Source: an uncultured Sulfurovum sp. (lineage in GTDB: Bacteria; Campylobacterota; Campylobacteria; Campylobacterales; Sulfurovaceae). From it: 64,000 nucleotides of DNA. The stretch is from contig CACVAX010000006.1 in NCBI GenBank assembly GCA_902727935.1, positions 104,653-168,652 of the forward strand, in the 5' to 3' direction. Positions within the stretch are counted from its first letter, which is position 1. Every line of letters begins with the position of its first letter. Below the pieces are notes generated by a model. The model saw nothing but the letters and a program-made list of their open reading frames with translations. It did not search any database and was not told the DNA's origin. Both the position numbers and the translations under genes were made by a program. This document shows positions 18,433 to 29,430 of this stretch, piece after piece.

Positions 18433-18789
18433 ATGAAAAGTAAAATTATCATATCGTTCTGTTTATTATTTACGACGCTCAATGCCAATAACTTTAAAAA
18501 ATCCGTAACTTCTACACAATACACAAATGAAAGTTTACGTCAAGCATTTAAAGCACATCATAAATTAGCAAAGAAAGGTAATGTGCCTTCTCAATATGCT
18601 TTAGGATTGATGTTTCATTATGGTTCAGGGGTAAGACAAAATGCTGAATTGGCCAAACTATGGTTTAGAAGGGCATCAAGAAAGGGTCATCCTAAAGCAC
18701 GGTCAATATTAGCTCGGTTTTATTTGGAGGAGAGACCACTATATGTTGCTCGAAAAGGTGCTAAATATGGTATGATATCTAATAGATAA
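18433..18789 (+). CDS. Sel1-repeat exported protein
   Basis: PSQYALGLMFHYGSGVRQNAELAKLWFRRASRKGHPKAR. Confidence 0.75.
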   Translation: MKSKIIISFCLLFTTLNANNFKKSVTSTQYTNESLRQAFKAHHKLAKKGNVPSQYALGLMFHYGSGVRQNAELAKLWFRRASRKGHPKARSILARFYLEERPLYVARKGAKYGMISNR

Positions 18790-18893
18790 GTAGGGGATAT
18801 TAGATTGTGATAGTAATAATCACAAGTAAGAAAAATTAATTGATTTTTATTTTAAACTTAGCTCTTTATGGGTAAATTTGTTATACTGAATAT

Positions 18894-20492
18894 ATGAAGC
18901 CTTATAAGATTAAAAATATCGCTGGACATCTTGCGACCATCTTTTTAGCGAATCCTTTAACACCTATACTTGCTTTCGTCATTATTTTATTGGGTTATGT
19001 TTCATTGGAAATGATGCCAAGAGAAGAAGACCCCCAAATTGAGGTTAGTGGTGGGTCAGTTTTGGTCGCAATACCAGGGGCGACACCCAAAGAGATTGAA
19101 AATGTTATTATTAAACCTTTAGAACGACGCATACGTGAAATCCAAGGGGTGAAAGATGTTTATGGTATTGCCATGAACAATGCTGGACTGCTTAATGTTC
19201 AGTATCATATTGGAGAAAATAGAGAGTCTTCAAATCTTAAGCTTTATGACAAAGTTATGCAACATTTAGATCAACTTCCCAAAGGAACGCTTCCTCCCTT
19301 GGTTAAACCTTTTGATATTGATATTGATATTCCCATTGTGACCGTTGCTTTTTATAAAAACTCTGATAAAAAACTTGATAATATTAAACTTTATAAAACC
19401 ATTCGTGAAATTCAACAAGATATTAATGCGTTAAATCATGTTTCTAAAACCACACTAAAGGGGGTTAAAAAGCCACAGTTTAATGTGTTTATTGATTTAC
19501 AAAAACTTTCAGCCTACCATATCTCTTTAGGTGAAGTAGCCAAGGCGATTCGTTCCATCTCTAGTAATGCACCTGAGATTGATACTACCTCATCGACAGG
19601 AAAACTAACGGTCTTTGGAATTAAAAATGCCATTGAAGACATTGATGATTTAAAAAATCTTATTGTAGCACAATATAAAAATGCACCTATTTATCTTAAA
19701 AGTTTGGCTACCGTTGAGCATAGTTATGACGTTCAAAATTTTCAATCTGTACTCTTAACTTATCAAAATAAAGAGCATAAAAGTGCCAGACCAATATTTG
19801 TGGAGGCAGGGGAGCAGATTACCTTGACGGTTTCCAAACTTAAAGGAACAAATGCTGTAAAAATTTCTCAAAATATTATTGAAGCTTTGGCAAAGAATGC
19901 AACAACTTTTCAAGAGCAGGGTGTGGGGTATAGAATCACGCGAAACTATGGAGACCGTGCCAATGAAGCTGTTAATGAATTGGTACAACACTTGGTGATT
20001 ACCATTTTTATTATTGCAGCCATTCTTATTCCTTTTTTGGGTTGGCGTGAATCTTTGGTGGTGACCATTGCTGTCCCCATGATTTTGGCTTTAACACTTT
20101 TTATTGCTTATATGACTGACCAAACCATTAATCGTATTACGCTTTTTGCTTTTTTACTCTCTTTGGGGCTTATTGTGGATGATGCCATTATTGTGATTGA
20201 AAATATTCACCGTCGTATGCGTCTACCTGAATCTAAAGGACTCTCTTTTTCTGAAATTATTGTTCAAGCAACGGATGAGATTGGACCCTCTACCAATATT
20301 GCAACCATTGCGATAATGCTCACCATGATTCCCATGGCATTTGTAGGAGGAATGATGGGACAATTCATGACGCCCATACCTCTAAATGTTCCCATTGCCT
20401 TAGCTTTGTCTTTGTTTGTTGCCTATGTTTTTGCTCCTTATTTGGCAAAAAAATTAATTAAATTCAAGGTTACAAAAGAGGCAAAAGTCTAA
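18894..20492 (+). CDS. RND efflux permease, N-terminal half
   Basis: MPREEDPQIEV, IPGATPKEIENVIIKPLE, LGLIVDDAIIVIENIHRRM. Confidence 0.88.
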   Translation: MKPYKIKNIAGHLATIFLANPLTPILAFVIILLGYVSLEMMPREEDPQIEVSGGSVLVAIPGATPKEIENVIIKPLERRIREIQGVKDVYGIAMNNAGLLNVQYHIGENRESSNLKLYDKVMQHLDQLPKGTLPPLVKPFDIDIDIPIVTVAFYKNSDKKLDNIKLYKTIREIQQDINALNHVSKTTLKGVKKPQFNVFIDLQKLSAYHISLGEVAKAIRSISSNAPEIDTTSSTGKLTVFGIKNAIEDIDDLKNLIVAQYKNAPIYLKSLATVEHSYDVQNFQSVLLTYQNKEHKSARPIFVEAGEQITLTVSKLKGTNAVKISQNIIEALAKNATTFQEQGVGYRITRNYGDRANEAVNELVQHLVITIFIIAAILIPFLGWRESLVVTIAVPMILALTLFIAYMTDQTINRITLFAFLLSLGLIVDDAIIVIENIHRRMRLPESKGLSFSEIIVQATDEIGPSTNIATIAIMLTMIPMAFVGGMMGQFMTPIPLNVPIALALSLFVAYVFAPYLAKKLIKFKVTKEAKV

Positions 20493-22301
20493 ATGGAAAA
20501 TTTTGTCTATAACATAATTTCAAAGAGCAGATACAAGTGGCTTGTCATGATGATGGTGATACTTTCTACCATAGGTGCTATTATGATGCTCCCTAATGAA
20601 TTGGTTTTAGCCAAAATGCTTCCTGGAAAATCAGCCAATACTTTCACCATTTATATTGACACAGCAACCAGTGCTTCGATTGAAGAGACCCAAAGAGTCA
20701 CGACATGTGTCCAAAACCAAATGATGGAAGAAAAAGAAGTACTGGACATGAGTATCAATTTAGGGCAGGGAGCAGCTCTTGATTATGCAGGATTGGTCAA
20801 AGGTTCTGCTTTTAAAAATAGAAAAAATCAAGCTGAAGTTGTTATCAATTTAACCGATAAGCATGAACGTGCAGAGCCATCTTACATGATGGTACATCGA
20901 CTGCGTCCAAAGGTTCAAGCAAAATGTGGAGATATTGTTCCTCATACTTCTATTCGTTTTATAGAAATGCCTTCAGGACCTCCGACTTTGGCGACCATTG
21001 TAATTGAACTTTTTGGAAAAGATGACCGACTGTTACGACATACCATAGGACGTGTTGCAAAAATACTCAAAGAGACAGAAGGTTTAGTGGACATCGATAT
21101 TATGCAAGATGATTTTTACACCAAATACAATCTAGTCCCCAATAAAGAGAAGATTATTCGTGCTGGATTAAGTGTTGACCAAGTGAATCAGATTACTTAT
21201 TTGGCATTTAAAGGCACAGCTGTTGCTGTTAAAAATACAAGAGATCAGCAAGATCAAATTCCTATATTTTTACGTTTGAGTGATGAAACACGTATGTTGA
21301 ATGGTAATTCCATTAATGCTTTAAGAACCAAACTCTCTTCGCTAAGGCTTATTAACCGTGAAGGGATGATGATACCTCTTTCAGAAGTAGTGAGTGTTGA
21401 AAGCATACGTTCAAGTCCAAGTATTTTTAGAAAAAACTTAAAAAAATATGTTTCGGTAACAGCAGAGTGTGATATGGTGAGTCAAGTTTATCCTTTATTA
21501 GAAGCACGTAGTATCATTATCGAAAAATTATCAGATGAATTTAACGTGACTAAGGTTGCAGGAGTTAACACCTATATGTTTGACTTAAACTTAGTGGATA
21601 AACGCACAGGTACAGAAATGCTTTTAAGATGGGATGGAGAGATGAAGGTCTCTTTAGATACCTTTAGAGATTTGGGTGGTGCATTTATTGCAGCATTGGT
21701 ATTGATGTTTTTACTCATTGTGGTTTATTATAAATCTTTTGCTTTAAGTGGCATTGTACTTGTGGGGAGTTTTTTGTCCATTATTGGGGTGATTCTTGGT
21801 CATTGGATTACCAATAAGATACAAGTGTTTTTTTTAGAGACCAATTTCTTTTTAACAGCAACCTCACTTATTGGCTTTATTTCACTTATGGGAATCTCTG
21901 CTCGAAGTTCACTGTTACTTATTGATTTTACTAAGTCATTAATCGAAGAAGGCATGGAGAAAAAAAGTGCCATTGCCATTGCCACAGCAACCAGAGCTAA
22001 ACCTATTATGCTGACATCCATTGCGATTATTTTAGGTTCTTTGCTTTTGGCAACTGATCCTATATTTGGAGGCTTAGGTATTTCTCTTATTTTTGGTTCT
22101 ATGGCTGCTACTTTGGTCTCACTTTTTTTTATTCCTATACTGATGGACAATGTACGTGCCATACTGCCCAAAGATTATGAATATCCAGAAGAAGAACCCA
22201 ATGGTTATGTTGCCCAAATGACCACACGTTGGTGTGTTTTAATGGATAACATAAGAGAATATTTTATTGTGTATCGAAATAAATGGGATGCCAAAAAATA
22301 A
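20493..22301 (+). CDS. RND efflux permease, C-terminal half
   Basis: Second RND repeat with TM bundle LIGFISLMGISARSSLLLIDF, ATATRAKPIMLTSIAIILG; same reading frame as the N-terminal half. Confidence 0.88.
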   Translation: MENFVYNIISKSRYKWLVMMMVILSTIGAIMMLPNELVLAKMLPGKSANTFTIYIDTATSASIEETQRVTTCVQNQMMEEKEVLDMSINLGQGAALDYAGLVKGSAFKNRKNQAEVVINLTDKHERAEPSYMMVHRLRPKVQAKCGDIVPHTSIRFIEMPSGPPTLATIVIELFGKDDRLLRHTIGRVAKILKETEGLVDIDIMQDDFYTKYNLVPNKEKIIRAGLSVDQVNQITYLAFKGTAVAVKNTRDQQDQIPIFLRLSDETRMLNGNSINALRTKLSSLRLINREGMMIPLSEVVSVESIRSSPSIFRKNLKKYVSVTAECDMVSQVYPLLEARSIIIEKLSDEFNVTKVAGVNTYMFDLNLVDKRTGTEMLLRWDGEMKVSLDTFRDLGGAFIAALVLMFLLIVVYYKSFALSGIVLVGSFLSIIGVILGHWITNKIQVFFLETNFFLTATSLIGFISLMGISARSSLLLIDFTKSLIEEGMEKKSAIAIATATRAKPIMLTSIAIILGSLLLATDPIFGGLGISLIFGSMAATLVSLFFIPILMDNVRAILPKDYEYPEEEPNGYVAQMTTRWCVLMDNIREYFIVYRNKWDAKK

Positions 22302-22318
22302 TTTATAGGCAATCTTAA

Positions 22319-22834
22319 TTACTTAACATGTAACATTCTAAGTGTTCTAGCACCTGCTATACCATCAGCACGAAGTCTGTGTTGTCTTTGAAACTTTTTT
22401 ACAGCACGTTTAAGACCTTTGCCAAAGACACCATCAATGCGACCTCTATAAAGTCGTTCTCTTTTTAATGCTCTTTGCAATCTCTTAACACTTAAGCCAC
22501 GATCACCTATTCTTAGTATCTTAGTATGTTTTGCTTTATGACTTCGCTTATCTGTTCTATAATCGTTTGACCTAACATTTTTAGATTTTTTATGATCACG
22601 TTTGATGGCATGTTTGGACGTCTTATACTCTTTTACTTTGGGTGCTTTTTTGATATCTCTATGCTGATTTTTACTCGCAGTTACTCTTTTATTATCGGCT
22701 CTATCATGAGATTTTTCTTGTTTATTTCTCTCGTGTTTATTTTTTTCTTGATGATTTCTCTCTTGGGCATTTAAAGTACTGATGCTTAAGCTCACTATAA
22801 TGGCTGTTATGGTTATTAGTTGTAATGTTTTCAT
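22319..22834 (-). CDS. Exported Lys/Arg-rich peptidoglycan-binding domain protein
   Basis: Signal peptide, basic linker, C-term LRIGDRGLSVKRLQRALKRERLYRGRIDGVFGKGLKRAVKKFQRQHRLRADGIAG. Confidence 0.8.
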   Translation of the reverse strand: MKTLQLITITAIIVSLSISTLNAQERNHQEKNKHERNKQEKSHDRADNKRVTASKNQHRDIKKAPKVKEYKTSKHAIKRDHKKSKNVRSNDYRTDKRSHKAKHTKILRIGDRGLSVKRLQRALKRERLYRGRIDGVFGKGLKRAVKKFQRQHRLRADGIAGARTLRMLHVK

Positions 22835-22933
22835 TTTATAAATCCTTTAATTGTTTTGATAAGAGAAGTATAGCGTATGAACATGAACGAAGTTTAAGAG
22901 AAATATTAATGAAGATGAACAAGTATCTAAAAC

Positions 22934-23761
22934 TTATTCTGTATAGGGTACAGCAATTTTGACATACATGCCTGGAAAGATTTTTCGTTTCCCTTTATCA
23001 AAAGCGATACGAACGGTAAAAGTATGGGTCATAGGATTAGCCGAAGGTACAACAGATTTCACAATGGCTGTGGTTCTAAATTTCATGGAGGGTATATCAA
23101 TCTTAACGGCTTTGCCTTTTTGTACTTTGCTTAAATCAACTTCTGAAACCTGTGCTTCTACTTCTAAATGATCAAGGTCTACAAGTACCATCGCCAACAT
23201 ACCTGGAACAATTAAATCTCCCACACGAATTTGTTTTTGAACAATAATACCAGCATTAGGAGCTTTAATTTCTAAATAGTCCATAATGGTAGCCATCTGT
23301 TTTACTTTTTCTGTCGCATTTTTAACCATGGCACGAGTAGCTGAGAGACCAGCTTGAACATTTTGAGCGATTGATTCTAACTCGTTCCACTCTGTTCCTC
23401 CTTTAAGTTTTCGTCTTTTTAGGCTTTTTTGTTCATGGCGAATGGTATCAAGTCTGCTTCGGTAGAGCTCAATCATGAGTTCAGCTTGTTCAAGAGCTAA
23501 GTCAGCTTGACTTTGCATAATGTCAAATTCTGCTGACTCCATGGTAAACAATACATCATTACGTTGAACTTTGTCACCAATATTAAAACGAATTTCTTTA
23601 ACATAGCCCATGTATCTTGCCCCAATCATTTTTTGATTGTCTGAAACAACGGTACCTGTGACTAAAAGATTGTTAGAAAAAAGTGTGCTAATAAAAAAGC
23701 TTAGTAGAAATATGATACGTTTCAATGAAAATCCTTTATGCTTTAGAAAGTCAATTATCAT
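22934..23761 (-). CDS. RND/HlyD-family periplasmic adaptor subunit
   Basis: VVSDNQKMIGARYMGYVKEIRFNIGDKVQRNDVLFTMES; IKAPNAGIIVQKQIRVGDLI. Confidence 0.85.
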   Translation of the reverse strand: MIIDFLKHKGFSLKRIIFLLSFFISTLFSNNLLVTGTVVSDNQKMIGARYMGYVKEIRFNIGDKVQRNDVLFTMESAEFDIMQSQADLALEQAELMIELYRSRLDTIRHEQKSLKRRKLKGGTEWNELESIAQNVQAGLSATRAMVKNATEKVKQMATIMDYLEIKAPNAGIIVQKQIRVGDLIVPGMLAMVLVDLDHLEVEAQVSEVDLSKVQKGKAVKIDIPSMKFRTTAIVKSVVPSANPMTHTFTVRIAFDKGKRKIFPGMYVKIAVPYTE

Positions 23762-23913
23762 TTAAGTATAACCTAACTCTGATTTATAAACGAATAGAGT
23801 GCTAACTTTTACTTCTTTGAAGTTAAAATAAAGTAACACAAAGAGTTTTTTAGTTAAAATTCGCCCAATTATAGACTCTTGCTAATGAAGAGTTAACACC
23901 AAAGGACATAAAC

Positions 23914-24180
23914 ATGGCACATCATAAGTCAACAATTAAGCGTATTAGACAAACTGAGACAAGAACAGCAAGAAATAGATATTACAGAACAAGATTTAAA
24001 AATATTGTTAAATCTGTTATTACAGCTGCAGAGGCAGAAGATAAAGCAGCTGCACAAGAAGCATTTAAAGTAGCGAATAAACAAATTCATAAACTGGTAA
24101 GTAAAGGGTTTATTAAAAAATCTACAGCTGCTAGGAAAGTAAGTAGACTTAACCTTATGGTTAACAAAATCGCTGCCTAA
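23914..24180 (+). CDS. rpsT: 30S ribosomal protein S20
   Basis: [33 protein letters not shown]. Confidence 0.97.
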   Translation: MAHHKSTIKRIRQTETRTARNRYYRTRFKNIVKSVITAAEAEDKAAAQEAFKVANKQIHKLVSKGFIKKSTAARKVSRLNLMVNKIAA

Positions 24181-24264
24181 CTTACTGTTTAGTTCAGCAC
24201 TTCTTCTTTTGGTACTCGTTAGAGTATCAACCCAATTTTATAAAATCCACTACTAGGCTTTCCT

Positions 24265-25332
24265 ATGTTTAAAGAGAAACTCCAACCATTTATTGACCGT
24301 TATGATGAACTTAATACTTTGTTAAGCTCTCCAGATATTGCTTCTGACATTAAAAGAATGACTGATTTAGGTAGAGAACAATCTAAATTAAGTAAGCTGG
24401 TAGAAAAAGCAAATGAATACATTGAAACAGCTGAGGCTATCGATGAAAATAAAGAGCTTTTAGGGGATGCAGAGCTAGGTGACTTAGCCAAAGAAGAACT
24501 CGCTGAACTTGAACCACGTCTTCCTGAACTCGAAGATGAAATTAAAGTACTTATGATTCCAACTGATCCTAATGATGACAAAAACATTATTTTGGAACTT
24601 AGAGCTGGTGCTGGTGGAGATGAAGCTGCCTTGTTTGTGGCAGATGTATTTAAGATGTACCTGCGTCATGCAGAGCTTGTTGGTTGGAAAGTAGAGATTA
24701 TCTCTTCTTCTGATGGAACAGCTGGTGGGTACAAAGAGATGATTGCCCAAATTAATGGGGAGGGTGTTTACTCTCAACTTAAATTTGAAGCTGGAATTCA
24801 CCGTGTACAACGTGTACCCGATACAGAAACACAAGGTCGAGTACATACTTCGGCAATTACGGTAGCTGTTATTCCAGAAGTAGATGATGTTGAAGTTGAG
24901 TTAAAAGCCAATGACATTAAAATGGATGTTTACCGTTCAAGTGGTTGTGGTGGTCAGTCGGTTAACACAACAGACTCTGCTGTACGTTTAACGCATGTTC
25001 CTACAGGAATTGTGGCAGCCATTCAAGATGAAAAGTCACAACATAAAAACCGTGATAAAGCCATGAAAGTTCTTAAAGCTAGAGTGTATGAATATGAGCT
25101 ACAAAAACAACTGGATGTAACATCTAGTCAAAGAAAACTGCAAGTTGGAACAGGTTCTCGTTCAGAGAAGATTAGAACGTATAATTATCCTCAAAACCGT
25201 TTAACAGACCATCGAATTGATTTAACACTTTATTCTTTAGATAGAATTATGAATGATGGAAATTTAAAGTTGGTGCTTGATCCACTGAATACCCATGCCC
25301 AAGCTGAAGCTATTCAGGAAGCTGGATTATAA
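24265..25332 (+). CDS. prfA: Peptide chain release factor 1
   Basis: GGQ motif [28 protein letters not shown]1-family full length. Confidence 0.96.
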   Translation: MFKEKLQPFIDRYDELNTLLSSPDIASDIKRMTDLGREQSKLSKLVEKANEYIETAEAIDENKELLGDAELGDLAKEELAELEPRLPELEDEIKVLMIPTDPNDDKNIILELRAGAGGDEAALFVADVFKMYLRHAELVGWKVEIISSSDGTAGGYKEMIAQINGEGVYSQLKFEAGIHRVQRVPDTETQGRVHTSAITVAVIPEVDDVEVELKANDIKMDVYRSSGCGGQSVNTTDSAVRLTHVPTGIVAAIQDEKSQHKNRDKAMKVLKARVYEYELQKQLDVTSSQRKLQVGTGSRSEKIRTYNYPQNRLTDHRIDLTLYSLDRIMNDGNLKLVLDPLNTHAQAEAIQEAGL

Positions 25333-25336
25333 GAGT

Positions 25337-25366
25337 ATAAAAAGCTTTATTGATAAGCTTTTTTGA
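25337..25366 (+). terminator. Intrinsic terminator after prfA
   Basis: AAAAGCTT-TATTGAT-AAGCTTTTTT stem-loop. Confidence 0.6.
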
Positions 25367-26162
25367 TGTTTCTGTAGATTCTATCGGGGACAGAGGCTAT
25401 TTGCATAAACTCTTGAAGAGTTAGAAGAGGGAGTGAGAGTGCAAGATAGTATTTTGGATTTAAAATAGTGACACCTTGTTCATTAATCATCGCTTCATAA
25501 GGTAGCATCTGAGCATTTTTTTCTTGATGGAGTATTTGTAAAAAATTACTGGTTTTTACTCTTAGTTTATGACCTACCAAAATATTGCCATTGGGTAAAG
25601 TCAAAGTATAGATAATATATTCTTTTGCCTTAAAAGTTAAGAGATTTTTGCTAAAAGAAGAGCCTCTTTTAATACTTAATATATCTTCTTTTTTAGGTAA
25701 ACCATACATAAAACAGTACTCTGCTAAACTGTCAAAATCTGCTTTTTGAAAACTCTCACTTAAACTACCTAAGGCACGTTCTAAAGCATTGACAGTGTTT
25801 TTAAATTGTCCATAATAATAGCTTTTACCAAGATAGGCAGCAGCCAAGTAAGAGGGGTTTTGTACACGTGTGTCTTTGGCATTTACGTTTACTTGTAGGG
25901 TTGCCATATAAGAATTGGTACTTTGTAACTCTTGATTACTAATGGTAATAATATCATAATCTTCTAATATATTAGTAATGGCAACAATGGTGAATCCATT
26001 CTTTGTTAGTTTAGTGATGAGGGTATTCATCTCCTGAGGGGGAGCAATATAGTGTGCTGATATCTCTTTAGGTGTGGAGCTAAAATTAAAAGCCAGGAGC
26101 TGTATGGGCAATAGTATTGAGGTGCATACGATGGATGCACAAGAAATAAGTATCTTTGTCAT
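25347..26162 (-). CDS. Exported hypothetical protein
   Basis: Signal-peptide-like N-term; no strongly recognised domain. Confidence 0.55.
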   Translation of the reverse strand: MTKILISCASIVCTSILLPIQLLAFNFSSTPKEISAHYIAPPQEMNTLITKLTKNGFTIVAITNILEDYDIITISNQELQSTNSYMATLQVNVNAKDTRVQNPSYLAAAYLGKSYYYGQFKNTVNALERALGSLSESFQKADFDSLAEYCFMYGLPKKEDILSIKRGSSFSKNLLTFKAKEYIIYTLTLPNGNILVGHKLRVKTSNFLQILHQEKNAQMLPYEAMINEQGVTILNPKYYLALSLPLLTLQEFMQIASVPDRIYRNIKKAYQ

Positions 26163-26270
26163 TATTCTCCTTTTTTAGAATGTTTTGAGGCTGTTTTTGA
26201 GTACTTTTTGTTTGGCTACTCTAACTAAGCTTACCTAACATCTACTGAATGATATTTAAAATAAAAGGAA

Positions 26271-26801
26271 TTAACGGCTAAACTTTGTTAATATAGTCGA
26301 AATAGGATAACAATAAAGGTTTATGAACCAAGCTGAATAGCCCAGTGAGAATAAGAGAAAAATGAAAGAGTGACTAAATGGTACAAAATATTTGAAGAGT
26401 ATGCTCATTAAACTGTAGACACCATATATAAAGCTTGAAACAATAAAGAGTACCATTAAGCTAAGACCATTAATGCTTAGTGGGTACTCAATAAAGTATT
26501 TGATGGGTGCATATAAAACTTCATAGGAAAGACCATAAAAGGCAAAAATCATCACAGAAATAGTTCCAATAAAGACCTTTGATTGTATAAGTTGATTGAG
26601 TAGATTCATAAGAAAAAGAAAAATAGTAAAACTTAAAAAACTATAAATAAAAAGATGTGCATAAAGTGTTGAGAGTTTTTCTTCCCTAAAATATTCGATG
26701 AAATAGGCATAACTAGCGATAAACTGCCAGTTAAAAACAATAATAAATAGGGTTGCTAAGATGAGGGGAAGTAAAGCTTTTTCAATTATTTTTAAATTCA
26801 T
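26271..26801 (-). CDS. Integral membrane protein, unknown
   Basis: Multiple hydrophobic segments. Confidence 0.55.
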   Translation of the reverse strand: MNLKIIEKALLPLILATLFIIVFNWQFIASYAYFIEYFREEKLSTLYAHLFIYSFLSFTIFLFLMNLLNQLIQSKVFIGTISVMIFAFYGLSYEVLYAPIKYFIEYPLSINGLSLMVLFIVSSFIYGVYSLMSILFKYFVPFSHSFIFLLFSLGYSAWFINLYCYPISTILTKFSR

Positions 26802-26941
26802 ATTATTCTTTGTTTTTATTTACTGTGGAATTATGCATTAGATAGGATAAATATAAGGTTATTTTCAAGTTTTAATAAAAATATCCCACTGATGCATGAT
26901 TCTTTTCTCAACAAAGTGTTATGGAAGTAACTTTTAAGTAA

Positions 26942-27418
26942 TTAAGCCCTTAAAAAATTTGGATTGGCAATGACCTCAAAAGTAAGCGTAGTATTTCGTT
27001 TGAGAAGTTCTTGTTGGATGACTTCTTTTATTTGTGCGACATGTGACATGGATTCTTGGGAACGGTCAATAATAAACATATGATGGGTCATATTTTTACC
27101 AACAGCTTTGGCTGTATTAAGAATTTCTTGTATTTGTTCATCTGAATTTTCACTGACTCCCTCGGAAATAAAACACATATTTGCACGACTTAATGATTTT
27201 TTGATATCTGCAGAAAACCCGAAACTGTCTGTGATATCCATACTCTTAATTACCATGGCTTCATTGGCATTGTAATAACCTCTTTTAATATTTTCTATGC
27301 GTTTGTGATCATTTGATATATAGGTTACTTCATTACCCATCTCTGCTAAAGCTTTCCCACTTAGTAGGTGATTGTATTCTATGCCCATAACGGTAACTTT
27401 CATGTTATGTCCTTTCAT
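26942..27418 (-). CDS. Truncated UDP-glucose dehydrogenase-like NAD-binding domain protein
   Basis: VTVMGIEYNHLLSGKALAEMGNEVTYIS..., ends EVIANPNFLRA (compare NPEFLREG). Confidence 0.65.
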   Translation of the reverse strand: MKGHNMKVTVMGIEYNHLLSGKALAEMGNEVTYISNDHKRIENIKRGYYNANEAMVIKSMDITDSFGFSADIKKSLSRANMCFISEGVSENSDEQIQEILNTAKAVGKNMTHHMFIIDRSQESMSHVAQIKEVIQQELLKRNTTLTFEVIANPNFLRA

Positions 27419-27667
27419 TCTTTTAATTTTGTTAATATAATTTTATATCATATAAATAATATCTTAACTTAAAATTTAAATTTTTTATTAAAGTTTAAAT
27501 TAAGAAAATAATAAATAATCTCCTTTAAAGCCCGTAAGATAGGGGTTTAAAAGTTAAAAAATAAATTTTTTAAGGATGTTTTTATATCGTTAATTTAGAA
27601 TAATATAAAACATCCCAATAATATATTAAATTATATGTGTTAGAAAATATTTTTACGATAGAATACT

Positions 27668-28234
27668 ATGCGTTTCTGTATGAATTCGACAATACTATAT
27701 GGGGTAAAAATGAAAGTTGGACAGATATTATTTTTATTTTTTTTCTTTGCTGTTTTATTGATTTACATGACCATTCAACAAAATGCAGAAGATATTTATG
27801 GGGAATATCTTGAAAAAGAGAGGGTTAATAATTTACAATCAAGTTATGCTAAAACTTATTATAGACAAAGAACAGACTATATCCCTCTACGCTCTTTCTC
27901 TCTAGTACAAAAAGAGATTGATAATATTTTAATAAAAACCCCTATTATTTTTGAAAATAATAGCAGCGTGACACTTGAAAATTCAATATTAGTAAAAATA
28001 GTAAAAATTATAAATCGTGTGAAAGAGGATGTTGTTTTAAGTATTAACACACATAGCAATACCAAAGGTTCTGCGATAGATAACCTCAACTTGTCTCAAA
28101 AAAGAGCAGACAATCTCAAAGCTTATTTTTTAAAAAGAACGAATCTTCCTTTTATTGTAGCCATAGGCTATGGAGATAAATTATCTTTAAAAAAGAGAGC
28201 CGTAGAAGTGAATTTAAAAAGGATTAAAGAGTGA
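27668..28234 (+). CDS. Membrane-anchored OmpA-like C-terminal domain protein
   Basis: N-terminal TM; VVLSINTHSNTKGSAIDNLNLSQKRADNLKAYFLKRTNLPFIVAIGYGD. Confidence 0.6.
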   Translation: MRFCMNSTILYGVKMKVGQILFLFFFFAVLLIYMTIQQNAEDIYGEYLEKERVNNLQSSYAKTYYRQRTDYIPLRSFSLVQKEIDNILIKTPIIFENNSSVTLENSILVKIVKIINRVKEDVVLSINTHSNTKGSAIDNLNLSQKRADNLKAYFLKRTNLPFIVAIGYGDKLSLKKRAVEVNLKRIKE

Positions 28235-28761
28235 TAAATATAATGGTTCAAATTACTGCTTATATTTTCATAGCAATCATATTAGGATATTTTTTTGGTT
28301 GGTTAATCACTAAAATTCTTTTAAGAAATCAATATCAAAATAAATTAGAAGCTTTAAATATAAAAAAGAGTGTTATAGAAGAGGAAGTACTTAAAAATTT
28401 AAAAGATGAGCTTTTTAACTATAAAAAAGAGAATAAACGTCTAAAAAAGCAAAATCATAAAATTAGTTCAGGTTATGATGGACAAAAATATATTTTGGAT
28501 GAACATAATGAAGTTTTGGATGATTTTCAAAAACGTTTATTAAAGAAAGATGAAGTGATAGAAGCACTAACACATAAATTATCTTTAAGTGAAGAGAAAG
28601 AAAGAGAAATAGAGAAAAAATATGAAGAAGAGATACAGGCTTTTATGTTTGAACGCATAGAACTTACCAAAAAGTATAAAGAGCTTTTAGAACAATACAA
28701 TAAATTGAAAGAGCATAAAGGCATGCTCTCTAAAAAAGGGTCATGGTTTTCTAAAAATTAG
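28231..28761 (+). CDS. Membrane-anchored coiled-coil protein
   Basis: N-terminal TM then long charged heptad region; overlaps preceding gene by 4 bp. Confidence 0.6.
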   Translation: MINIMVQITAYIFIAIILGYFFGWLITKILLRNQYQNKLEALNIKKSVIEEEVLKNLKDELFNYKKENKRLKKQNHKISSGYDGQKYILDEHNEVLDDFQKRLLKKDEVIEALTHKLSLSEEKEREIEKKYEEEIQAFMFERIELTKKYKELLEQYNKLKEHKGMLSKKGSWFSKN

Positions 28762-29329
28762 AAGGAGCAGGGGTATTAATAATATTATAAAACTCAGAGC
28801 GTGTACGCTGGTCACTTTTAAAAAGACCTCTAAGTGCTGAACTTACTGTCGTAGAGTTTATTTTTTGTACCCCTCTCATTTCCATACACATATGCCGTGC
28901 ATGAACAACTACAGCTACTCCTTTAGGATTAATGGTATTAGCTATGGCATCAGCTATTTGTTCGGTCATCTGTTCTTGAATTTGTAGACGTCTTGCAAAG
29001 ACATTGACAATACGAGGAATTTTTGAAAGTCCCACCACTTTACCATCAGGTATATAGGCAACATGGGCACGCCCTATAATAGGTAACATATGATGTTCAC
29101 AGGTTGAATAAAATTCAATGTCTCGTACGACAACCATTTCATCATTTGATGAGGTAAAAAGTGCTTTGTTTAAAATGGCTTCTGCATCTTGATGATAACC
29201 TTCTGTTAAAAACTCCCATGCTTTTGCCACACGGGTTGGTGTCTCTATTAAACCTTCTCTTTGTGGATCTTCTCCAAGCAATTCTAAAACCTTATTAACA
29301 GCACTTTCAAATTCTTCTTGTTTTTCCAT
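28751..29329 (-). CDS. folE: GTP cyclohydrolase I
   Basis: [48 protein letters not shown]. Confidence 0.96.
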   Translation of the reverse strand: MEKQEEFESAVNKVLELLGEDPQREGLIETPTRVAKAWEFLTEGYHQDAEAILNKALFTSSNDEMVVVRDIEFYSTCEHHMLPIIGRAHVAYIPDGKVVGLSKIPRIVNVFARRLQIQEQMTEQIADAIANTINPKGVAVVVHARHMCMEMRGVQKINSTTVSSALRGLFKSDQRTRSEFYNIINTPAPSNF

Positions 29330-29430
29330 GGAACATCCTAACGATTTTTAATTTTGACAGTTTACCATTTTTATATAATTTTTATTGTATATTGCCTCTT
29401 TATATATTTTAAATAAATAAGGAATTTATT

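Noticed and set aside
24300-24587. Serine-rich minus-strand ORF opposite prfA
   Set aside because: Antisense shadow ORF within a well-conserved gene; same applies to other antisense ORFs in the track (e.g. 256-519, 21800-22171, 48604-49056).
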